NCBI RefSeq assembly: GCF_900114455.1
Contig: NZ_FOTC01000001.1
Span: 831,058-895,057, forward strand
DNA length: 64,000 nucleotides
Reading direction: 5' to 3'
Source: Halogranum rubrum
GTDB lineage: Archaea > Halobacteriota > Halobacteria > Halobacteriales > Haloferacaceae
Positions 1-8,515 of the stretch are shown in pieces. The translations under genes were made by a program, and so were the position numbers. The notes below the pieces were generated by a model. That model did no database searches. It saw only the letters and a list, made by a program, of their open reading frames with translations, and was not told where the DNA came from. Position 1 is the first letter of the stretch, and the number at the start of each line of letters is the position of its first letter.

Positions 1-263
1 ACGTCGTCCTGCGTCGAGACCTGTCCCTCGACGGCGTAGCCGTAGATGGTGTCGGTCGACTCGAGGTCGGACCCCCAAACCTCGCTACTCGCTTCGAACT
101 CGAAGCGCGTCACCGGACCGGTTCCTTCGACGACGAGTTCACGCTCGTCTCCATCACTGGCCGCACTGACGGCACCCGTAGTTCCTCCCACTACAGTGGC
201 AGCAGAGAGTCCTTTCAACAGTGCTCGCCGCGAGACATATCGTGAAGACGATGATTCTTCCAT
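1..263 (-). CDS. Tat-exported protein, N-terminal part only
   Basis: The gene runs off the left edge; only the first 87 residues are visible. The N-terminus is a twin-arginine signal (SRYVSRRALLKGLSAATVV) followed by a small-residue region ending near SAAS, so the product is exported folded, probably soluble or wall-associated. The mature start (ELVVEGTGPVTRFEFEASSE) resembles short haloarchaeal exported proteins of unknown role; I do not recognise a family. A TATA-like element (gtttattat on the + strand, about 287-295) lies about 25-30 nt before the start, fitting a leaderless message. The DNA around the start is more AT-rich than the rest of the window. Confidence 0.75.
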   Translation of the reverse strand, partial: MEESSSSRYVSRRALLKGLSAATVVGGTTGAVSAASDGDERELVVEGTGPVTRFEFEASSEVWGSDLESTDTIYGYAVEGQVSTQDD

Positions 264-506
264 ACTTGGATGTAACGGGGGATGGTGTTTATTATGAAGA
301 AGATAAGTAGGGAGAGACAGTCACTTTCTTATCTATAACTGATTGGATTTGTCTAAACAACGTTATCGATACAGTATAACAGAACCATGGTTTTCAGGCG
401 GCTCAGAACCGTGAAAAATATGTTCTGCATTCCCATAACTACCTACTAAGGTATGATTTTTGTCTATACGCTTATGTGTCAGAAACTCATTTGAAAGAAC
501 AGCGCG

Positions 507-1526
507 ATGAGATACCGAAGTCAGGTCGAACTGAACGAAGGGTGCAAGCGTTTGGCCAGAGAGGTGTGTAACACGTACGACCTCGTCGTGGGTATTCCTC
601 GAAGTGGTATCCAACCGGCCAGTCTCCTCTCACTGTATCTCGACCTCCCCCTCTCGGACGTCGAGGGGTTAACGGAACGACGCATAATGCAGACTGGAAA
701 ACGCTACGACGGTAACGTCGACTTCGAAGAGATTCGACGCGTGCTCGTCGTCGACGACAGTGTCAACTCGGGTCGCCAGATGCGAGAGACCAAAGCCCGC
801 ATCGAGGAGATGAACCTCGCTGACATCAATGTCGACTACGCGGCCGTCTTCGTCACTCCGACTGGAGTGAAGTTCGTCGACTACTGGTGGGAAGTCGTCG
901 ACATGCCACGGGTCTTCGAGTGGAACATCCTTCATCACCCGAAACTTCGAAACTTCTGTGTCGACATCGACGGCGTCCTCTGCCGGGACCCATTTCCGGA
1001 AGAGAACGACGATGGCGCGAGATATCGGACGTTCCTGGAAACCGTCGACCCGGAGTACGTGCCGACGAAGCGAATCGGCTGGTTGGTGACGTGCCGCTTG
1101 GAGAAGTACCGCGAAGAGACCGAAGCGTGGCTTCAGAAACACGGTATCGAGTACGACCATCTGGTGATGATGGACCTCCCCGACAAGGAGACGCGCCACG
1201 AGTTGAGTAACCGAAGCGAGTACAAAGCGGCCGTGTACGAGGACACCGGCGCAGAGTTGTTCATCGAGAGTTCGGCGAAGCAGGCGACGGAGATTGCACG
1301 TCTGACCGGCCAACTCGTCTACTGCATCGAGACGAACGGGATGGTCGACGCCACCACCGAGTACACCAAAGTGCCTACCGAGACATACTACTCCGTCGGG
1401 CAACGAATCGCCCACTATCTCGGACGGTTTTCGCGAAACCCGGTCGGGTTCGCTCACCTCGCGATTCAGTATCTCACGACGACGGTACGGAGCAGATTCG
1501 CGCTGTTCGCCGACGAACTCGATTGA
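507..1526 (+). CDS. Phosphoribosyltransferase-HAD phosphatase fusion protein
   Basis: A 339-residue two-domain protein. Residues 1-145 form a type I phosphoribosyltransferase domain: the PRPP-binding loop is clear (VLVVDDSVNSGRQM, residues 79-92) and an early GIPRSG loop is present (29-34). Residues 150-270 look like a HAD-type phosphatase with motif I CVDIDGVLCRDP (151-162; nucleophile Asp153, acid Asp155). The hydrophobic C-terminus (RFSRNPVGFAHLAIQYL) may contact the membrane. Proteins with this pairing are often annotated only as orotate phosphoribosyltransferase-like and can occur near surface polysaccharide genes, but there is no such gene here, so the substrate is unknown. The upstream 240 bp is AT-rich. 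Start is ATG; no alternative fits better. Confidence 0.85.
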   Translation: MRYRSQVELNEGCKRLAREVCNTYDLVVGIPRSGIQPASLLSLYLDLPLSDVEGLTERRIMQTGKRYDGNVDFEEIRRVLVVDDSVNSGRQMRETKARIEEMNLADINVDYAAVFVTPTGVKFVDYWWEVVDMPRVFEWNILHHPKLRNFCVDIDGVLCRDPFPEENDDGARYRTFLETVDPEYVPTKRIGWLVTCRLEKYREETEAWLQKHGIEYDHLVMMDLPDKETRHELSNRSEYKAAVYEDTGAELFIESSAKQATEIARLTGQLVYCIETNGMVDATTEYTKVPTETYYSVGQRIAHYLGRFSRNPVGFAHLAIQYLTTTVRSRFALFADELD

Positions 1527-1631
1527 GTCGATTGAGTCGACTGAGCCGATTAGTTCGACAGATTTGGCTGCGTTGACCGATCCCCCTGGCCGGGGGATAC
1601 GTTGATTACGTAGAGTAGGGAACTTCGTCAC

Positions 1632-1976
1632 ATGGAGAGAGTTCCACTCGACGCAGTCGAATCGACAGAGGCAGTGCCCGGCGTCCATCTCGCACAGCTT
1701 GCTGCCGGTGAACAGATGAGCGTCCAGCACTTCCACATCGAGGCTGGCGAAGACGTCCCAGTCCACAGCCACCACCACGAGCAGACGGGCTACATCGTCG
1801 AAGGTGAACTGACGTTCCTCGTCGGCGACGACGGCGAGGAAGTCGTCGTCGGACCCGGTGACTCCTACGCTATCGCCGCCGACGAAGTCCACGGTGCGGA
1901 GAATCGCGGCGACGTCGACGTGAAGGGTGTCGACATCTTCAGTCCGCCACGAACGAATCCTGACTGGCAGGAGTAA
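1632..1976 (+). CDS. Small single-domain cupin protein
   Basis: A 114-residue cupin_2-type beta-barrel. Motif 1 is HSHHHEQTGYIVEGE (three His and the Glu form the usual metal site) and motif 2 is GPGDSYAIAADEVHGAEN, which gives the fourth His. Nearly the whole protein is this fold, so it is a cytosolic metal-binding enzyme or sensor; substrate cannot be told. The ATG is about 100 bp after the preceding gene, and the AT-rich segment before it (gttgattacgtag) is the likely promoter. It does not appear co-transcribed with the binding protein that follows 75 bp later. Confidence 0.85.
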   Translation: MERVPLDAVESTEAVPGVHLAQLAAGEQMSVQHFHIEAGEDVPVHSHHHEQTGYIVEGELTFLVGDDGEEVVVGPGDSYAIAADEVHGAENRGDVDVKGVDIFSPPRTNPDWQE

Positions 1977-2051
1977 CGTCTCTTCGGACAGTAGGCGGTC
2001 GTCGTACGACACATCGGAACGTCTTTGTGCGTTTCGGCCTGCCTAAACCCC

Positions 2052-3293
2052 ATGAACGAGGAACGGACCACGCCGACGCGGCGCGACTATCTGAAAGGAG
2101 GGAGCGCGCTCCTCGCGGGCAGTGTACTGGCCGGTTGTCTCGGCGGGAGTCAGGGTGACTCGTCGACAACCGAGGCTGAGTCGACGGCGGACACCACGAA
2201 CGGAACGTCCGAGACGTCCGAGTCGACCGAGAGCGGTGCGTCGTCGCCGTACTCGGTGACGATGTCGCCGATGGGTGACGTCGAGTTCGACGCCGTCCCC
2301 GAGGACGCCTTCGTCGTCTTCCCGCAGTACGCCGACATGGCCGTCGCACTCGGCCACGGAGACGCGGTCAACAGCGTCTACGTCCCCGAGATGTCCGGGA
2401 AGACGATGAACACCTACTACGACCGACTCGACGGCGTCTCCTTCGAGTGGGAGGGACTGCCCGACCCGCTCGCCGAGGGGATGAGCAAAGAGCAACTCTA
2501 CAGTCTCGACAGCGACGTCCACTTCGTCGACCCGGCGTACGTCTCCACGCAGGACAACTGGGACCAGTCGGACCTCGACGACATCTCGTCCAGCGTCGGT
2601 CCGTGGTTCGGAAACTTCTACAGCGGGACGAACAACGGCGTCCCCGAGGGGTACAGCGAGAACTACGAGTTCTACTCCCTGTGGGACATGTTCGGGAAAG
2701 TCGCCGACGTGTTCCAAGAGCGAGAGCGCTATCAGGCGCTGCAGGAGATTCACGCGAACGCCATCTCCACCATCGAAGAGAACCTCCCGCCGAAAGAGGA
2801 GCGCCCGACGGCAGTTCGGGTGACGATGGGTGAAGAGCAGTTCTACACCTACCACCTCAACAAACCCGGCTACTGGCTGGCCGACACTCGGCCGCTCGGC
2901 GCGAACGACGCGTTCTCCGAGGAGGAGTGGCCATCGCTGTGGGGAACCGTCGACTACGAGACGATGCTCGAAGCCGACCCCGACGTGATTCTCCATCTCT
3001 GGGGTGTCGCACCGGACTACTACATCGACGGCGTCCGCGAGAAACTGCAGAATCACCCAGTCGGCAGCGAACTCTCGGCCGTGAAGAACGACCGGGTCTT
3101 CGCCGCCGGGATGCGCTATCAGGGCCCCATCATGAACCTGTTCCAGTTAGAGATGGGCGCGAAACAGCTCTACCCCGACCAGTTCGGCGAGTGGCCGGGC
3201 TACGTCCCCGAAGAGCCGTACCCGGAGATTCCGGCCGAAGAACAGCTGTTCGACCGTGAGCGACTGGCGAACGTCGTCAACGGCGAGTTCTGA
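2052..3293 (+). CDS. Tat lipoprotein, metal-chelate ABC transporter substrate-binding protein
   Basis: A 413-residue extracellular binding protein of the TroA/BtuF (Peripla_BP_2) type, which delivers siderophore-iron, heme or cobamide to an ABC importer. It starts with a Tat signal (TRRDYLKGGSALLAGS) and a lipobox with the cysteine of LAGCLGG, then an acidic Ser/Thr-rich linker, then the binding fold, including the typical late segment VKNDRVFAAG. I chose the ATG at 2052, which places the RR 9 residues in; an in-frame start at 2025 would only add residues before the signal. No permease or ATPase gene lies beside it, so partner genes must be elsewhere or shared. Confidence 0.87.
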   Translation: MNEERTTPTRRDYLKGGSALLAGSVLAGCLGGSQGDSSTTEAESTADTTNGTSETSESTESGASSPYSVTMSPMGDVEFDAVPEDAFVVFPQYADMAVALGHGDAVNSVYVPEMSGKTMNTYYDRLDGVSFEWEGLPDPLAEGMSKEQLYSLDSDVHFVDPAYVSTQDNWDQSDLDDISSSVGPWFGNFYSGTNNGVPEGYSENYEFYSLWDMFGKVADVFQERERYQALQEIHANAISTIEENLPPKEERPTAVRVTMGEEQFYTYHLNKPGYWLADTRPLGANDAFSEEEWPSLWGTVDYETMLEADPDVILHLWGVAPDYYIDGVREKLQNHPVGSELSAVKNDRVFAAGMRYQGPIMNLFQLEMGAKQLYPDQFGEWPGYVPEEPYPEIPAEEQLFDRERLANVVNGEF

Positions 3294-3380
3294 ACGCGCT
3301 TCGAGCATCCGCTCACGGGCTTCGAGTCTGTTTTTCGAAAGAAGAAAACGGCAGAGAGCAGTTTGCAGTTTCTGGGCGTT

Positions 3381-3434
3381 CGAGAAGTTGGGTTTAAGCC
3401 AACTTCTCGATGTCTTCGCGGCTCTGCCGCGAAG
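3381..3434. terminator. Double hairpin between convergent genes
   Basis: Two strong inverted repeats lie back to back between the convergent binding-protein and isocitrate dehydrogenase genes. The first has an 11-bp perfect stem, cgagaagttgg (3381-3391) with ccaacttctcg (3399-3409) and a 7-nt loop. The second has a 9-bp stem, cttcgcggc (3414-3422) with gccgcgaag (3426-3434) and a 3-nt loop. A bidirectional terminator or mRNA 3'-end stabiliser is the simplest reading. The segment aacttctcgatg also resembles the coding 3' end of the dehydrogenase gene (gcttctcgatgttct). Confidence 0.6.
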
Positions 3435-3448
3435 GGTAGAAAAGCGGT

Positions 3449-4708
3449 CTACGAGAGCTTCTCGATGTTCTCGACGACGGCGTCGGCGAACTCGCTGGTC
3501 GCGAGTTTGTTGCCGCCTTCGATCTGACGGTGCAGGTCGTACGTGACGTCGCCCGAGGAGATGGTCTCCTCGACGGCGTCCTTGACGAGCTGACCGGCGT
3601 CCTTCCAGCCCATGTATTCGAGCATGAGGCGACCAGAGAGGATCATCGCGGTCGGGTTGACCTTGTCCTGACCGGCGTACTTGGGTGCGGAGCCGTGAAC
3701 CGGCTCTGCGAGACAGCGGGCGGTACCGAAGTTGGCACCGGGAGCGATGCCGAGACCACCGATCTGTGCGCCGGCGGCGTCGGACATGTAGTCGCCGTTG
3801 AGGTTCATCGTCGCGATGACGTCGTAGTCGTCGGTTCGCGTCAGGAGCTGCTGGAGCATGTTGTCCGCGATGCGGTCCTTGACGACGATCTTGTCCTCGG
3901 GACGCTCACCGTCGTACTCCTCCCAGAGTTCGTCCTCGGTGATGGTCTGGTCGTACTCCTCTTCTGCGACCTCGTAGCCCCAGTCACGGAACGCCGCCTC
4001 GGTGAACTTCATGATGTTCCCCTTGTGGACGAGGGTGACGGACGGTCGGTCGTTCTCGATGGCGTAGTCGATGGCCTCGCGGACGAGACGTTTCGAACCG
4101 AACTCCGTGATCGGCTTGATGCCGATGCCGATGGGACCGTCGTGCATGACGTCGTCTTGACCCATCTCGTCTTCGACGAACTCCTTGACCTGCTGGACTT
4201 CGTCGGTACCGGCTTCCCACTCGATGCCGGCGTAGACGTCTTCGGTGTTCTCACGGAAGGTGACCATGTCCATCTTCTCCGGCGACTTGACCGGCGACGG
4301 GACGCCGTCGAGGTGGTACGTCGGGCGAACGTTCGCGTACATGTCGAGCTTCTGGCGGAGCGCGACGTTCAGCGAGCGGAACCCTGCGCCGACGGGGGTC
4401 GTGAGCGGACCCTTGATGGCGACGTTGAACTCTTTGATGGCCTCGACGGTGTCGTCCGGCAGGTTCTCGTCGTACTTGTCGCGTGCGGACTGCCCGGCGT
4501 AGACACGCATCCACGAGATGGAGCGACCCGTCGCGTCTGCTGCTGCTTCGAGGACCTTCTGTGCGGCAGGGCCGACGTCCGTCCCGATACCGTCGCCGTG
4601 GATGATCGGAATAATCGGCTTCTCGGGGACGTTGAGTTCGTCGTTGTCGTCGACCGTAATCTGCTCCCCATCCTCGGGGACTTCGACCTTGTCGTACTCG
4701 TAGCTCAT
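3449..4708 (-). CDS. icd: Isocitrate dehydrogenase, NADP-type
   Basis: A 419-residue enzyme of the TCA cycle that oxidises isocitrate to 2-oxoglutarate. The N-terminal IPIIHGDGIGTDVGP, the substrate loop around PLTTPVGAGFRSLNVALRQ, the active-site FRENTEDVYAGIEW, the metal-binding MNLNGDYMSDAAGAQIGG and the cofactor segment EPVHGSAPKYAGQDKVNP are all present in order, and length matches the family. The acidic surface is typical of haloarchaeal Icd. Transcribed alone; it converges on the binding-protein gene with the double hairpin in between. Confidence 0.97.
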   Translation of the reverse strand: MSYEYDKVEVPEDGEQITVDDNDELNVPEKPIIPIIHGDGIGTDVGPAAQKVLEAAADATGRSISWMRVYAGQSARDKYDENLPDDTVEAIKEFNVAIKGPLTTPVGAGFRSLNVALRQKLDMYANVRPTYHLDGVPSPVKSPEKMDMVTFRENTEDVYAGIEWEAGTDEVQQVKEFVEDEMGQDDVMHDGPIGIGIKPITEFGSKRLVREAIDYAIENDRPSVTLVHKGNIMKFTEAAFRDWGYEVAEEEYDQTITEDELWEEYDGERPEDKIVVKDRIADNMLQQLLTRTDDYDVIATMNLNGDYMSDAAGAQIGGLGIAPGANFGTARCLAEPVHGSAPKYAGQDKVNPTAMILSGRLMLEYMGWKDAGQLVKDAVEETISSGDVTYDLHRQIEGGNKLATSEFADAVVENIEKLS

Positions 4709-5111
4709 GAACGTTCAGGGATTTCTGGCGCGGTGTAAAAGGCCTGCCGTTCTCCGCCGCGAGCGGCAAGAATTGACGGGTTAACGGTGTGTTTGCATGG
4801 ATCATAGATGGTGCTAAGTAGCAGACGAAAAGGTACCGGAAAGAGGGTTTCGACGACGTGGTATGACCGCCACTCTCGTTCTCCAACGAGACTCGTATCG
4901 TCGCCGTCAGTATCGCACTGGCTCCTCCAAGTGATAGCGTCCGGCTTCTTTTTCGTCGCGCTCGAACCATACGTGCTTTCGACCGTCGTTGCGTGGACAC
5001 TCGTCGCCCGTTCACACTCGGTCAGCAACTTCGGACGAGAGTGAATCTTCGTTGAGGTGTGAAACCCCGTGAACCGACACGACCATCACCCACACGCCCG
5101 ACGGCGGAACC
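4709..5111. other. Intergenic stretch with a possible decayed small membrane ORF
   Basis: No convincing gene in these 403 bases. On the + strand, a frame ending at 5044 encodes a hydrophobic tail (HWLLQVIASGFFFVALEPYV) that looks membrane-spanning. A short frame from an ATG at 4863 (MTATLVLQRDSYRRRQYRTG) stops just before it in another phase. This could be a frameshifted small membrane protein gene or chance. The rest should hold the promoters of icd (reading left) and the asparaginase-family gene (reading right). Confidence 0.3.
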
Positions 5112-6032
5112 ATGCACGTTATCGTCCACGGCGGCGCAGGCGGCGTTCCCGACGAACCCGAACCCCGACAGGCAGTCCTCGACGACGCGGCCGAGGCCGG
5201 TACGACAGCGAAGACGCCGCTCGACGCCGTCGAAGCCGCGGTGAAGGTCCTCGAATCGGACGTCCGATTCAACGCCGGTGTCGGCGGTGCGGTCCAGTCG
5301 GACGGCGTCGTCCGCACCGACGCGGGCGTGATGACCTCCGACCGCGAGGCTGGTGCCGTCGCCGGGATGGACGGCGTCGAACACGCCGTCTCGGTCGCCC
5401 GCGTCGTCGCCGAGGAGACACCGCACGTCTTCGTCGCTGGCGACCACGCCGTCGACCTCGCCGCAGAGTTCGGTGTCGACACCGACGTCGACCTGTTTAC
5501 AGCGGATACGCGCACTCGGTGGGCCGACGCCGACCCACCACAGGGGAGTCCGAGAGAACACCTCCAGTGGCTCGAATCGCGGTTCGGCGGGTCAACGAGC
5601 GACCCGACCGCCGACGCTGGAGGCGACGAGGGTGCAGTCACGAACGGTGCGGACCTCTCGGACCACGATACCGTGGGAGCCGTCGCCTTCGACGGCGAGC
5701 AGTTCGCGGCCGCGACGTCCACGGGTGGGCGATGGTTCGCACTGGCCGGCCGCGTCGGCGACGTTCCGCAGATTGGCTCCGGATTCTACGCTGCACCCGC
5801 CGGTGCCGCGTCGGCGACAGGGGCGGGTGAGGACATCGCGAAAGTGACGCTCTCGCGACGTGCGGTTCGACATCTCGAAGACGGGATGAGCGCACAGCGA
5901 GCGGCCGAGACGGCCATCGACGAGTTCGGCGAGTTGACCGGGTCGTCGGCCGGGGTCATCGTCCTTGACGACGAAGGCGCGGGTAGCGCGTTCAACAGCG
6001 ACGGGATGCAGACGAGTGTGGCCCGACGGTAA
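5112..6032 (+). CDS. Isoaspartyl peptidase / type III L-asparaginase
   Basis: A 306-residue N-terminal-nucleophile hydrolase that is made as one chain and cleaves itself to give alpha and beta subunits. It starts HVIVHGGAGG; the region NAGVGGAVQSDG is the usual glycine-rich loop. The nucleophile is Thr187 in HDTVGAVAFD, and GTGG-like substrate motifs appear as STGGR. Such enzymes hydrolyse beta-aspartyl peptides from damaged proteins and L-asparagine. It stands alone, with the regulator gene converging on it 11 bp downstream. Confidence 0.93.
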   Translation: MHVIVHGGAGGVPDEPEPRQAVLDDAAEAGTTAKTPLDAVEAAVKVLESDVRFNAGVGGAVQSDGVVRTDAGVMTSDREAGAVAGMDGVEHAVSVARVVAEETPHVFVAGDHAVDLAAEFGVDTDVDLFTADTRTRWADADPPQGSPREHLQWLESRFGGSTSDPTADAGGDEGAVTNGADLSDHDTVGAVAFDGEQFAAATSTGGRWFALAGRVGDVPQIGSGFYAAPAGAASATGAGEDIAKVTLSRRAVRHLEDGMSAQRAAETAIDEFGELTGSSAGVIVLDDEGAGSAFNSDGMQTSVARR

Positions 6033-6043
6033 GCGTCCACGTC

Positions 6044-6709
6044 TTACAGTTGCCGGGCGACTGCCCGGGTCATAATCTCGGCTTCGGCCTTTCTGAGATG
6101 TTCCGCTGCCGTCGCCGTCGAACATCCGAGCGTGTCAGCGACGTCGGCGACAGAACCGTCACGCGTTGCACCGTAGTAGCCGACGTCGACGGCGGCAGCG
6201 ACTGCTTCGCGCTGTCTGGGCGTCACCCGAAGCATCGGGTCGATGGCTCCGGCGTCGTACTCGGTGGCCCGGAGAACGTCGACACGGATGTCTGTGGGTG
6301 TTCGGTCGACCGCCGCCTGGACGGCCGCGGCCGTTCCCACGAGAGAGAACACCATCGAGCGGTCGCTCCGGTACTCGACCGGTGGGACGACGACGAGGTC
6401 TCCGGCCATGTACGCGGCGATGAGTTGCGCGTCGTCGTCGCTCTGTGTCTCACGAACGTAGACGTAAAACGAGCCTTCGTCCAGAACCGAGAGATGATAC
6501 GCGTCGACCGTCTCGGCGGCGGCGAGGGCTTCGCCGTACGCGTCGGGGTCGTCACCTTCGACGTGGAATATCATCGAGTTCGACTGACCGACGTCGGGGT
6601 TCCAGTGGAGCAGTCGAGTCCGGGTGAAACCGTCGCGTCGACAGACGAACTCGTGCATCGGGTGAATCGCTGCTTCGTCCAGTTCGAGGCGGAGACGAAG
6701 TGATTTCAT
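6044..6709 (-). CDS. HTH-10 (bacterio-opsin activator type) transcription regulator
   Basis: A 221-residue protein of the family common in haloarchaea. Residues 1-150 form the N-terminal sensing region (KSLRLRLELDEAAIHPMHEF). The C-terminus is the HTH_10 domain: MLRVTPRQREAVAAAVDVGYY, then the recognition part VADVADTLGCSTATAAEHL. I chose the ATG at 6709; a longer frame to 6829 adds 40 residues without homology and crosses the divergent promoter of nuoCD. The head-to-head placement with nuoCD (112 bp between starts) makes it a candidate regulator of that gene. Confidence 0.88.
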   Translation of the reverse strand: MKSLRLRLELDEAAIHPMHEFVCRRDGFTRTRLLHWNPDVGQSNSMIFHVEGDDPDAYGEALAAAETVDAYHLSVLDEGSFYVYVRETQSDDDAQLIAAYMAGDLVVVPPVEYRSDRSMVFSLVGTAAAVQAAVDRTPTDIRVDVLRATEYDAGAIDPMLRVTPRQREAVAAAVDVGYYGATRDGSVADVADTLGCSTATAAEHLRKAEAEIMTRAVARQL

Positions 6710-6820
6710 CGAGTGAACATTCACGTGCTGACATAAAAGACGCTCACTTGTGTGGCAAAACGACCACCAGTTTCTCGTGTGAATCACCACGTGGCGCACT
6801 CCCGAGCGTCCGACGACATC

Positions 6821-8476
6821 ATGGCCCACCCACAGCTCTCAGCCGACACAGGTTCGACAGTCTCCGACGGCCTTTCGGCCCTCCTCGACGAGTACGTACT
6901 CTCTCGCGACGACCACCTTCACGCTCCCGGGTTCGTGATCCGACCGGACGACGTGCAGGACGTCCTCTTCGAACTCCGCGACGAGGCGGGGTTCGACCAC
7001 CTCTCCTGCGTCACGGCTCAAGAGTACGAGACACACTACGAGACGGTCTATCACCTCAAGCAGTACGACGACCCCACCGAGGAGGTGAGCGTCGTCGTCC
7101 CGACGGCCAAAGACGACCCAGTGAGCCAGTCTGCAGAGGCAGTGTTCCGGACCGCAGACTGGCACGAGCGGGAAGCCTACGACCTCGTCGGTATCGAGTA
7201 CGCCGACCACCCGGACCTCCGGCGCATCCTCCTCCCGGAGACGTGGCAGGGCCATCCTCTCTCGATGGACTACGAGCAGGACCGCCCGCAGGTCGTCCCG
7301 TTCCGCGAGAACGCCAATCCGCTGGAAGACGACCACTCGGGCGACGGGGGAGACACGATGTTCCTCAACATCGGGCCGCACCACCCGGCGACTCACGGCG
7401 TGCTCCACGTCGAGGTGACGCTGGACGGCGAACAGGTCGTCGACTGCGACCCCGACATCGGCTACATCCACCGCTGTGAAGAGCAGATGTGCCAGCAAGG
7501 GACGTACCGCCACCAGATTATGCCGTATCCCGACCGCTGGGACTGGGGAGGCGGGGGCCTGCTGAACGAGTGGGCCTACGCCCGAACCGCCGAGACGCTC
7601 GCCGGAATCGACGTGCCCGAGTACGCACGGGTGATTCGAACGATGAGCGCGGAACTCAGTCGAATTCTCTCGCACTTCCTCGCGGTCGGTGCGTACGCCC
7701 TCGACGTCATCGGCGACTTCACGGCGACGTTCATGTACGCGATTCGTGACCGCGAACGGGTCCAGAACCTCCTCGAAGACCTCACCGGTCAGCGTCTGAT
7801 GTTCAACTACTTCCGCCTCGGCGGTGTCGTCTGGGACCTCCCGGTTCCACGGACGGAGTTTCTCGACAAGGTACGCGCGTTCACTGACGACCTGCTGCGG
7901 CGACTGGAAGAGTACCACGACCTGCTGTCGAACAACGAGATTCTCCAGATTCGCACCGTCGAAACCGGCGTCTTACCCGAAGACGTCGCGAAGAGTTACG
8001 GCTGTACCGGCCCGGTCGCTCGCGGGTCCGGCATCGACTACGACCTGCGCCGTGACGACCCCTACGGCTACTACGGCGAACTCGACTGGAACGTCGCCGT
8101 CGCAGACGGCTGTGACAACTTCGCGCGTCTCCTCGTTCGCCTCCGCGAAATCGAGGAGTCGGGGAAAATCGTCAAACAGTGTGCGGACCTGCTCGAAGAC
8201 TGGCCCGAGGAGGACCGGACGATTCAGGCGAACGTTCCTCGGACGCTCAAGCCCGAGGACGACACCGAAGTCTACCGCGCCGTTGAGGCGGCGAAGGGTG
8301 AACTCGGCATCTACATCCGTTCGGACGGCACTGACTCGCCCGCGCGGTTCAAGATTCGCGGCCCCTCCTTCTCGAATCTCCAAGCGCTCCCGGAGATGGC
8401 CGAGGGCGGGTACGTCCCGGACTTAATCGCGTCGCTCGGGAGTCTCGACACCATCATGGGCGAAGTCGACCGGTGA
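6821..8476 (+). CDS. nuoCD: NADH dehydrogenase-like complex I subunit CD, stand-alone copy
   Basis: A 551-residue fusion of the 30-kDa (NuoC, about 1-165) and 49-kDa (NuoD, about 180-551) subunits of the membrane-arm-linked quinone reductase. Seen: GPHHPATHGVLH with the quinone-site His, GYIHRCEEQMCQ, SRILSHFLAVGAYALDV, GPVARGSGIDYDLRRDDPYG, and the C-terminal FSNLQALPEMAEGGYVPDLI. The usual DRxDY motif reads DRWDW, so the tyrosine known to hold the quinone head group is Trp242. No other nuo gene is adjacent, although haloarchaeal nuo genes normally form one operon, so this is probably a second, divergent copy. The start at 6821 was preferred over 6752, which overlaps the divergent promoter. 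Confidence 0.9.
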   Translation: MAHPQLSADTGSTVSDGLSALLDEYVLSRDDHLHAPGFVIRPDDVQDVLFELRDEAGFDHLSCVTAQEYETHYETVYHLKQYDDPTEEVSVVVPTAKDDPVSQSAEAVFRTADWHEREAYDLVGIEYADHPDLRRILLPETWQGHPLSMDYEQDRPQVVPFRENANPLEDDHSGDGGDTMFLNIGPHHPATHGVLHVEVTLDGEQVVDCDPDIGYIHRCEEQMCQQGTYRHQIMPYPDRWDWGGGGLLNEWAYARTAETLAGIDVPEYARVIRTMSAELSRILSHFLAVGAYALDVIGDFTATFMYAIRDRERVQNLLEDLTGQRLMFNYFRLGGVVWDLPVPRTEFLDKVRAFTDDLLRRLEEYHDLLSNNEILQIRTVETGVLPEDVAKSYGCTGPVARGSGIDYDLRRDDPYGYYGELDWNVAVADGCDNFARLLVRLREIEESGKIVKQCADLLEDWPEEDRTIQANVPRTLKPEDDTEVYRAVEAAKGELGIYIRSDGTDSPARFKIRGPSFSNLQALPEMAEGGYVPDLIASLGSLDTIMGEVDR

Positions 8477-8515
8477 AGAGCGAAGAGCGAAGAGAGGAGA
8501 GACAGACCGAACCGT

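Noticed and set aside
669-2012. 447-codon frame opposite the phosphoribosyltransferase and cupin genes
   Set aside because: It spans two well-supported genes of the other strand and is a typical antisense frame of GC-rich DNA.
3530-4738. 402-codon frame antisense to isocitrate dehydrogenase
   Set aside because: Icd is certain. The antisense frame is rich in Val, Asp, Arg and Leu, as expected from the complement of haloarchaeal codons.
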